A program made the position numbers and the translations under genes. Positions 55,855-64,000 of a DNA stretch of 64,000 bases are shown piece by piece. Origin of the DNA: Bacillus pumilus (GTDB taxonomy: Bacteria; Bacillota; Bacilli; Bacillales; Bacillaceae); contig NZ_CP046128.1 in the NCBI RefSeq assembly GCF_038738535.1, forward strand, positions 682,001-746,000, written 5' to 3'. Positions within the stretch are counted from its first letter, which is position 1. Each line of letters starts with the position of its first letter. Under the pieces are notes generated by a model. The model saw only the letters and a program-made list of their open reading frames with translations. It had not been told where the DNA came from and searched no databases.

Positions 55855-55885
55855 AAGACTTTGTGCATCGAGCGCAAGGTCTTTT
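55855..55885 (+). terminator. Terminator after toxE
   Basis: AAGACTTTGTGC (55855-55866) / GCGCAAGGTCTT (55872-55883) with two G-U pairs, then TTTTC. Confidence 0.65.
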
Positions 55886-55939
55886 CAATACTTCTTGATA
55901 AAAATAAAAGTGTACATACACCTTTCCAAGGAATGATGA

Positions 55940-58192
<2,253 letters not shown>

Positions 58193-58201
58193 TTGAAACA
58201 G

Positions 58202-58230
58202 GGATGACTCGATTTGAGTCGTCCTTTTTT
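58202..58230 (+). terminator. Terminator after collagen-like gene
   Basis: GGATGACTC (58202-58210) / GAGTCGTCC (58216-58224), T run follows. Confidence 0.8.
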
Positions 58231-58324
58231 GTTTGAATGAATTTTCTCTTAACTTCGTAAGAAAAAATGATATGATTTTCTTAGAGTCTAGTCGATGAAT
58301 CTACTTGAATTAGGGGTTGTAGCG

Positions 58325-59929
58325 GTGAGGATGGGCAAAAGGAAAGTCACTTTACAAACGAAAATCTTGGGGTTAATTATCGGGCTTTTGCTTGTTGTCA
58401 TTGCGTTATTGACCATTTGTTTTGGTTTTCTGCAGACATCAGAAAGGCAGCGGCAAGCTGAACAGCTGGCGGTGCAAACCGCTAGAACAATCTCATATAT
58501 GCCGCCCATTAAAACATCGGTGGGCACCTCATCAGTGTCTGAGTATGAAGAACAGGCAGTGCTTGAGCAAATGAAGGATCAAGTCAGAGCACATGCCATC
58601 TTCATTACCAATCAAAAAGGGAAGGTCCTTTTTCATACGAATCATGAGAATGTAGGAAAAACCATCAGTGTATTTAGAGGAAGAAGTACCCTGCTATTTG
58701 GGGGAACCTCCATATCAACGGGTGATTCTAATGGTGAAACCGTTGTCAGAGGCAGTGCCCCGATTATGAAAGAAACAGGCAAGCATGAAGAAATTATTGG
58801 GACAGTCACCGTCGAATTTTTAAAAAAGGAAATTGATCAAGCGACAGCCCATCAACTAATCAAGCTTAGCTATATTGCCCTTCTTGTGCTCTTGCCTGGT
58901 ATATTCGGAGCGATTTTTTTAACAAGAAGTATTCGCAAAGATACATTAGGGCTTGAACCGCACGAAATTGCTTCATTATTTCGAGAAAGAGAAGCGATGC
59001 TGCTTGCTATAAAAGAAGGGATTATTGCATTTGACCGCAAAGGCGCGATAACGATGATGAATACATCTGCTGAACACATGCTGCGCGTTTCATCCGAGCT
59101 GCCGCTTCATGTTGACCAAGTCTTGCCAAAAGCGAATCTCCTTTTCTATTTAAAGGCAGAAACGATTGAACCGAACATCGAAACCGTTGTCAATGATAAA
59201 ACCTATGTCTTAAATGTGAAAAAAGTGGTGCAGGACAATCGAGTTTTTGGGGGAATTGTGAGCTTCCGAGAGAAAACAGAGCTGACGAAGCTGCTGGATA
59301 CATTAACAGAGGTCAGCCAATATTCAGAAGACCTGAGGGCACAAACGCATGAATTCTCAAATAAGCTGTACGCCATTTTAGGTTTGCTTGAGCTGAAGCA
59401 AGTGGATGAGGCCATCGACTTAATAAAGGAAGAATATACGCTGCAAAACCGTCAGCACGATTTACTCATGAAGCAAATTCGATCTCCTAAAATACAAGCC
59501 ATCTTACTCGGCAAGTTAGGGAAAGCTTCTGAGAAGAAGGTTCATTTCCACATCGATGAAAATAGTTCATTGGAGCCGCTTCCACCACATTTAAGTCTAT
59601 CTCACTTTATTACCATCATTGGTAATCTTGTAGATAACGCCTTTGAGGCCGTACTAAATAAGGAGACGCGCGAGGTAAGCCTGTTCATTACAGATATTGG
59701 GTTTGATATTATCATAGAAGTATCTGATTCAGGTGATGGAGTAAACGAGGAAGAACTTACACATATTTTCACAAGAGGCCATTCGTCAAAGGGGGAAGGA
59801 CGAGGCTACGGGCTAGCGAATGTGAAAGAAGTATTGGACGAACTTGGGGGCTGGATTGAAGTGACGAACCAAAAAGAAGGCGGTGCCATCTTCACTGCAT
59901 ACATACCGAAAGGCACAAAGGGGGAATAA
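58325..59929 (+). CDS. citS: Citrate sensor histidine kinase CitS
   Basis: 534-aa membrane kinase of the CitA/DcuS family. TM1 at residues about 14-34, an extracytoplasmic PDC/PAS domain (IFITNQKGKVLFHTNHENVG), TM2 near 180-200, a cytoplasmic PAS (AIKEGIIAFDRKGAITMMNT), the dimerisation His in LRAQTHEFSNKLYAIL, and the ATPase with GNLVDNAFEAV, GDGVNEEEL, GRGYGLANVKE. It phosphorylates CitT when external citrate is present. GTG 58325 is favoured by AGGGG spaced 8 nt; ATG 58331 is the alternative. Confidence 0.9.
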   Translation: MRMGKRKVTLQTKILGLIIGLLLVVIALLTICFGFLQTSERQRQAEQLAVQTARTISYMPPIKTSVGTSSVSEYEEQAVLEQMKDQVRAHAIFITNQKGKVLFHTNHENVGKTISVFRGRSTLLFGGTSISTGDSNGETVVRGSAPIMKETGKHEEIIGTVTVEFLKKEIDQATAHQLIKLSYIALLVLLPGIFGAIFLTRSIRKDTLGLEPHEIASLFREREAMLLAIKEGIIAFDRKGAITMMNTSAEHMLRVSSELPLHVDQVLPKANLLFYLKAETIEPNIETVVNDKTYVLNVKKVVQDNRVFGGIVSFREKTELTKLLDTLTEVSQYSEDLRAQTHEFSNKLYAILGLLELKQVDEAIDLIKEEYTLQNRQHDLLMKQIRSPKIQAILLGKLGKASEKKVHFHIDENSSLEPLPPHLSLSHFITIIGNLVDNAFEAVLNKETREVSLFITDIGFDIIIEVSDSGDGVNEEELTHIFTRGHSSKGEGRGYGLANVKEVLDELGGWIEVTNQKEGGAIFTAYIPKGTKGE

Positions 59930-60631
59930 ATGGTGATGAAGGTACTCATTGCGGAGGATGATTTTCGAATCGCAGCCATTCATGAATCTTATATACAACA
60001 AATAGAAGGATTTCAAGTCGCCGGAAAGGCAAAGAGTGCAAAAGATATGTGGGAGGCGCTCCAAAAGGAACAAGTCGACCTCATCCTGCTTGATGTATAT
60101 ATGCCCGATGAGCTCGGTACAAACCTGTTGCCGCTTTTAAGAGAACACTATCCAGAAATAGATGTAATTATTATCACGGCTGCAACGGAAACGACACTTT
60201 TAAGAGATGCACTTCATTACGGAGTGGTTCATTATTTAATCAAACCAGTGACCGCACAAAAGTTTGCGCAAGTTTTAACCGAATATAAAGAGAAGAAAGA
60301 CATCATCAATTCTAAGGATGAAGTCAATCAAACGATGATTGATTTGTTTTTTGGACAGATGCAAGAAGAGCCAAAAGAAAAGGATGGCAGGGACCTGCCT
60401 ACAGGGATCAATTCGCTGACTTTGGACAAGGTGAAAACATTGATGGCATCAGAGAATAATGGGATTACAGCGGAAGAACTCGGAGAAAAGATGGGGGCTT
60501 CACGCACAACAGCGAGACGGTACGTCGAGTATCTCGTGACAACAGGAGAATGCCGGGCAGAGCTTGCGTACGGAATCATTGGCAGACCAGAACGGAAATA
60601 TTATCCTGCCATAAAGCAAGCGGAGTCATAA
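59930..60631 (+). CDS. citT: Response regulator CitT
   Basis: 233-aa two-component regulator. Receiver domain residues 1-120 with acidic pocket IAEDD, phospho-acceptor in ILLDVYMPDELG, ITAATE and LIKPVTA; the C-terminal helix-turn-helix ITAEELGEKMGASRTTARRY is typical of the CitB/DcuR group. It activates citM. The ATG begins on the base after the citS stop, so the two are translationally coupled. Confidence 0.9.
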   Translation: MVMKVLIAEDDFRIAAIHESYIQQIEGFQVAGKAKSAKDMWEALQKEQVDLILLDVYMPDELGTNLLPLLREHYPEIDVIIITAATETTLLRDALHYGVVHYLIKPVTAQKFAQVLTEYKEKKDIINSKDEVNQTMIDLFFGQMQEEPKEKDGRDLPTGINSLTLDKVKTLMASENNGITAEELGEKMGASRTTARRYVEYLVTTGECRAELAYGIIGRPERKYYPAIKQAES

Positions 60632-60634
60632 AAG

Positions 60635-61612
60635 ATGAAAAAAGGAATATGCCTTGTCATTATGATCTGTCTTTGTATGACGCTCACCTTTAATGAAAAA
60701 AAGGGAGGCGACTCTTTCCTGCAGCACAGCCCATTATATATTGTGGTGTCTGGTGTCCCTGACGGCGGCTTTGACCAAACAGCTCAAGTGATGAAATCAG
60801 TGCTCGAGAAAGAAAAGCTGGTGAAGCGGCCGGTGAATATCCTTTATCAAAGAGGCGGAACGGTGGATAAAGGATGGACATATATGATGGAGCGAGATAC
60901 CAACTATGTTAGTTTGAATTCAAGCTTATTGTTAAGCCGTAATTTGCTTGGCAGCAGTAACATGACAATGAACGATGTCACACCGCTCGCCATTTTGGCA
61001 GAAGAGTGGCAGGTCGTCGCAGTCCCAGTGGATTCTCCCTTTTCAAATGGGAAGGAGCTATTAAACACACTAAAGAAGAAACCAGATTCCTTAAAAATTG
61101 GATTTGCCCCAGACTTCGGTAATGATGATCAAATCTCGTTCGCACGAGCGGCAGAAATGGCAGGAATTGATCCATACCGCATCCAATTTTTGAAATTTGA
61201 CAGTGCAGATGATTTATTTCAAGCGCTGATTGACCATGAGGTAGATGCAGCAACGACCACGATTACAGAAGTTCGTCATGATTATGAAAAGAAGAGGCTA
61301 AAGCTTGTAGCAACCACAACGAATCAGCGTTTAGCGGGATTTGAAGATGTGCCGACTTGGAAAGAGCAAGGCATCCCGCTCATCTTCTCTCATTGGCGTG
61401 GTGTGATGGGCCCAAAGCAAATGAATCAGCATGATATTCGTGAATGGGATCAGCTTCTTCAAAAAATGACACAAACGAAGTCCTGGAAAAAGCAATTAAA
61501 GCAAAAGGGCTGGACAAGTCGTTATATGAACAGCAAAGAGTCAAAGATCTTTATGGAGGAGCAATTAAGGCGATATGAGCAGTTTATCCAAGGAGAACAA
61601 GCGGTCGAGTGA
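60635..61612 (+). CDS. yflP: Tripartite tricarboxylate receptor-like protein YflP
   Basis: 325-aa extracytoplasmic binding protein of the TctC/Bug family. The N-terminal hydrophobic stretch GICLVIMICLCMTLTF acts as signal or anchor; no clean lipobox. YIVVSGVPDGGFDQTAQVMK and ATTTITEVRHDYEKKRLKLV, then VPTWKEQGIPLIFSHWRGVM are family signatures. No TctA/TctB membrane partners are nearby; in B. subtilis it sits between citT and citM, and may present citrate to CitS or CitM. Terminator at 61599. Confidence 0.85.
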   Translation: MKKGICLVIMICLCMTLTFNEKKGGDSFLQHSPLYIVVSGVPDGGFDQTAQVMKSVLEKEKLVKRPVNILYQRGGTVDKGWTYMMERDTNYVSLNSSLLLSRNLLGSSNMTMNDVTPLAILAEEWQVVAVPVDSPFSNGKELLNTLKKKPDSLKIGFAPDFGNDDQISFARAAEMAGIDPYRIQFLKFDSADDLFQALIDHEVDAATTTITEVRHDYEKKRLKLVATTTNQRLAGFEDVPTWKEQGIPLIFSHWRGVMGPKQMNQHDIREWDQLLQKMTQTKSWKKQLKQKGWTSRYMNSKESKIFMEEQLRRYEQFIQGEQAVE

Positions 61613-61628
61613 GACCGCTTTTTTTTAT
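61599..61628 (+). terminator. Terminator between yflP and citM
   Basis: AAGCGGTC / GACCGCTT with GAGTGA loop and T8. It makes citM an independent, CitT-controlled unit. Confidence 0.8.
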
Positions 61629-61770
61629 GGAATCCATCAAAAGCAAAGTTTGAACAAAATGAACAAAAAGCATTTATCGACCGAAAAAGAATTAAAATTC
61701 ATAATATTTACTTCAATTTCAACGTCAGATATCATGACAGAAAGGGTTGGAAATGGGATACCAACATTTA

Positions 61771-61786
61771 ATGAAAGCGTATACAA
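61771..61786 (+). promoter_or_regulatory. cre site of citM
   Basis: ATGAAAGCGTATACAA satisfies every position of WTGNAANCGNWNNCAW. It lies 17 nt ahead of the start codon. CcpA repression of citM is established in B. subtilis. Confidence 0.85.
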
Positions 61787-61803
61787 CATAAGGGGTGAAC
61801 AAA

Positions 61804-63102
61804 GTGTTAGCAATCTTAGGATTTCTTATGATGGTTGTATTTATGGTTTTGATTATGACGAAACGTATGTCTGTTTTAACGGCATTGGTGTTAACACCAA
61901 TTGCATTTGCTCTTATTGCAGGTTTTCATTTTACTGAAATTTCAGACATGATTGTCAAAGGTGTACAGCAAGTCGCACCGACAGCGGTCATGATTATGTT
62001 TGCGATTTTGTACTTTGGCATTATGATTGATGCTGGTTTATTTGATCCAATGGTGGCGAAAATTTTAAACATTGTCAAAGGTGATCCATTAAAAATTGTC
62101 GTCGGAACAGCTGTCCTGACCATGCTTGTTGCACTTGATGGTGACGGGACAACAACGTACATGATTACAACAACAGCGATGCTTCCGTTATTTACGCTGC
62201 TTGGCATCCGTCCGATTATTTTAGCGGGGATTGCCGGAGTTGGCATGGGGATTATGAATACGATTCCATGGGGAGGTGCCACGCCTAGAGCGGCGAGTGC
62301 ACTTGGCGTTGATCCTTCACTTTTATTTGGCCCGATGATTCCAGTCATTGGTGCAGGGGTTTTGAGCATGATTGTGGTGGCATACTTTCTTGGGAAGTCT
62401 GAAAGAAAACGTCTTGGTGTCATTGAGCTCGACCAGCCGATTCATGCAAATGAAATGGCAGCGGCACTGCAGGATGACATCAAGCGGCCGAAACTTTGGT
62501 GGTTTAACTTGACGCTTACGTTGTTATTGGTGCTCCTTCTTGTCTCAGGAAAAGTCAGCTTAACGGTTCTATTTGTTCTTGCTTTCTGTGTGGCGATTAT
62601 CGTGAACTATCCGAACCTTGAACAGCAGCGTGAGCGGATTGCGGCTCATTCAACCAACGTCTTAGCCATTGCCTCTATGATTTTTGCGGCAGGGGTTTTT
62701 ACAGGTATCTTAACTGGAACGAAAATGGTCGATGAAATGGCGATTTCGATTGTATCTGCCATTCCAGAGCAGCTTGGCGGCTTCATTCCAGTCATTGTTG
62801 CGTTAACGAGCGGGATATTTACGTTCTTTATGCCGAATGATGCATACTTTTATGGGGTCCTGCCGATCCTATCAGAAACAGCGGCAGCATACGGTGTTGA
62901 TAAAATCGAAATCGCGAGAGCTTCTATTATTGGTCAGCCGATTCATATGCTAAGCCCACTTGTTCCATCGACTCATTTACTTGTTGGACTTGTTGGGGTA
63001 TCACTGGATCAGCATCAGAAGTTTGGCATGAAATGGGCTGTACTTGCAGTCGTCGCCATGACGGTCATGTCGATACTCATTGGGGCCATCTCCATTTGGT
63101 AA
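61804..63102 (+). CDS. citM: Mg2+-citrate transporter CitM
   Basis: 432-aa secondary transporter of the CitMHS family importing divalent-metal citrate with protons. TMs throughout; MLAILGFLMMVVFMVLIMTK at the start, LDGDGTTTYMITTTAMLPLF and MPNDAYFYGVLPILSETAAA are conserved substrate segments. GTG 61804 (AGGGG 8 nt upstream) aligns with the B. subtilis start, rather than GTG 61795. Length matches B. subtilis CitM. Confidence 0.92.
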   Translation: MLAILGFLMMVVFMVLIMTKRMSVLTALVLTPIAFALIAGFHFTEISDMIVKGVQQVAPTAVMIMFAILYFGIMIDAGLFDPMVAKILNIVKGDPLKIVVGTAVLTMLVALDGDGTTTYMITTTAMLPLFTLLGIRPIILAGIAGVGMGIMNTIPWGGATPRAASALGVDPSLLFGPMIPVIGAGVLSMIVVAYFLGKSERKRLGVIELDQPIHANEMAAALQDDIKRPKLWWFNLTLTLLLVLLLVSGKVSLTVLFVLAFCVAIIVNYPNLEQQRERIAAHSTNVLAIASMIFAAGVFTGILTGTKMVDEMAISIVSAIPEQLGGFIPVIVALTSGIFTFFMPNDAYFYGVLPILSETAAAYGVDKIEIARASIIGQPIHMLSPLVPSTHLLVGLVGVSLDQHQKFGMKWAVLAVVAMTVMSILIGAISIW

Positions 63103-63109
63103 ATAAAAG

Positions 63110-63140
63110 AGTGTCTGCTACTTGAGCAGGCACTTTTTTT
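63110..63140 (+). terminator. Terminator after citM
   Basis: AGTGTCTGCT / AGCAGGCACT and a run of T. Confidence 0.8.
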
Positions 63141-63250
63141 AGGTCATATTGCCGAGCAGGCTCGATTCATTTGCCCTATACAAAAAACATGTCTGTTCCT
63201 CCAAAAGATATATTTTTGAAAAATACTGACACTTTTACTGTTTTTTTCTT

Positions 63251-63256
63251 TATAAT
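63251..63256 (+). promoter_or_regulatory. -10 element of the carboxypeptidase gene
   Basis: TATAAT 27 nt ahead of the start codon; the best -35 candidate is CTGACA (63226-63231) with a long 19-nt spacer. Confidence 0.4.
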
Positions 63257-63282
63257 GCAAATCAACGAAGGGAGAGGATAGC

Positions 63283-64000
63283 ATGTCCAAACGAAAAGGC
63301 ACGATTCTTTTTACTGCTGTATGCCTCATAGCAGGAAGTTTGTCGATGGTGAGCCCAGCTTCAGCTCATGCAGATACCCCTTATTTTGGAAAGAGTTATG
63401 AACAGCCGGCCTCAGTGAAGAAGCTATACCCTGAACCTGACGAGACGTTCGACACCCCTGCCTTTCAGAAAAAAGGAGAAGCCTTTACAACACAAGAAGA
63501 GCTTCAAGAATTCTTACGTGATATTGTCAGCAAAAGTCCTTACGCTACGCAGAAACAGATTGGAACATCCATTGAAGGACGGTCCATTTCAGCTCTCTAC
63601 TTTACAAAGGATCGTCATATCTCTCCACTTTCAAAAAAGCCAACGATCTGGCTTCAAGCACAAATACACGGAAATGAACCAGCCTCCGGTGAATCTGCTC
63701 TCGTCATCGCAAAACGATTAGCAGGTGAACAAGGAGAGCGTATACTCAATCATGTGAATATGATCATTGTCCCGAGAATCAATCCTGATGGTTCTTATGC
63801 GTTTGACCGCAGGCTTGCAAACGGAACGGATGGAAACCGTGATCATATGACATTAGAATCTCCAGAGCTCACAGCCCTGCATCAAGAATTTAATCGGTAT
63901 GCACCAGAAGTAGTCATTGATGCCCATGAATACGATGTAGGACAAAAGCAGTTTGATGATATCGGCTCAGCGGGTGCCCTCAAATATCACGATTTACTGA
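63283..64000 (+). CDS. Secreted M14 zinc carboxypeptidase, 5' part
   Basis: Partial gene running off the window end (239 codons visible). The signal peptide MSKRKGTILFTAVCLIAGSL is followed by a Ser/Ala-rich region and a likely cleavage after ...PASAHA. The mature part shows QIGTSIEGRSI, the zinc site IHGNEPASGE (His-x2-Glu), IIVPRINPDGSYAFDRR with the substrate Asn/Arg, DGNRDHM, and IDAHEYDVG. Peptidase family M14, extracellular. GGGAGAGGA precedes the ATG; separate transcription unit after the citM terminator. Confidence 0.85.
   Translation, partial: MSKRKGTILFTAVCLIAGSLSMVSPASAHADTPYFGKSYEQPASVKKLYPEPDETFDTPAFQKKGEAFTTQEELQEFLRDIVSKSPYATQKQIGTSIEGRSISALYFTKDRHISPLSKKPTIWLQAQIHGNEPASGESALVIAKRLAGEQGERILNHVNMIIVPRINPDGSYAFDRRLANGTDGNRDHMTLESPELTALHQEFNRYAPEVVIDAHEYDVGQKQFDDIGSAGALKYHDLL

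Noticed and set aside
60635..60700. Possible lipoprotein signal on YflP
   Set aside because: The Cys residues (ICLCMT) do not fit a lipobox; recorded only as a hydrophobic signal or anchor.

Overview
The window is low-GC Firmicute DNA. Protein sequences and gene order match the Bacillus subtilis yerO-swrC-dgkB-rlmCD, yfn, yfm and yfl/cit blocks, but with insertions. Together with strong AGGAGG-type ribosome sites and frequent TTG/GTG starts, this points to a Bacillus close to but outside B. subtilis, most likely the B. pumilus/safensis/altitudinis group. The species assignment is inference from synteny and recalled sequences; no search was run.

Layout. (1) 1-6920: start of a divergent TetR gene, swrC RND pump, a nucleoside hydrolase, dgkB and rlmCD. 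(2) 7000-9730: a small AT-rich accessory patch after rlmCD with a frameshifted small gene, a DUF6037-like protein, a CxxC/SHIVP 'HNH-like' protein and several gene remnants; two 16-bp near-identical inverted repeats bracket its first 2 kb. (3) 9847-25980: dihydrouridine synthase, SUKH protein, two separate RpiR plus GH4 phospho-glycosidase modules (one with its own PTS EIICB), an Rrf2 regulator beside a CPFC-type thioredoxin-reductase-like flavoprotein, MFS transporters, a YbaK deacylase and a LysR/MFS pair. (4) 26101-26330: a perfect Fur box and a DUF1540 gene with a sigma-B-like promoter. (5) 26684-31465: yfnHGFED, a CDP-sugar and glycosyltransferase operon for spore-surface polysaccharide, followed by yfnC, a pbpC-type PBP, a DASS carrier with an apparent ATC start, yfnA and a TPR-type glycosyltransferase. 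(6) 39569-49195: yfmR, folE2 under a Zur box, yfmP-yfmO, yfmM, yfmL, yfmJ, and the sigma-B stress gene yflT.

(7) The standout is 49600-55885: a toxoflavin/7-azapteridine-type biosynthetic cluster. It encodes a SAM methyltransferase (ToxA-like), GTP cyclohydrolase II (ToxB-like), a formylglycine-generating-enzyme-fold protein (ToxD-like), a WD40 protein (ToxC-like), a 61-aa CxxH/CxxC protein and a RibD-like deaminase/reductase (ToxE-like). This is the enzyme set known from Burkholderia glumae toxABCDE, here in a Bacillus and in the order A-B-D-C-small-E. No LysR regulator and no dedicated efflux or toxoflavin lyase gene is present. Instead there are two long structured leaders: about 310 nt plus a 22-codon ORF whose stop codon lies inside a terminator hairpin ahead of toxA, and a 349-nt highly foldable spacer between toxA and toxB. 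Both share a CTAG/AGAGGTG element. Control at the RNA level is the most interesting hypothesis in the window.

(8) 55964-63102: a 742-aa collagen-like exosporium-type protein with a Cys-rich N-terminus, then the citrate module citS-citT-yflP-citM with a perfect cre ahead of citM. (9) 63283-64000: the 5' part of a secreted M14 zinc carboxypeptidase, cut by the window end. No rRNA, tRNA, insertion sequence or CRISPR array was seen.
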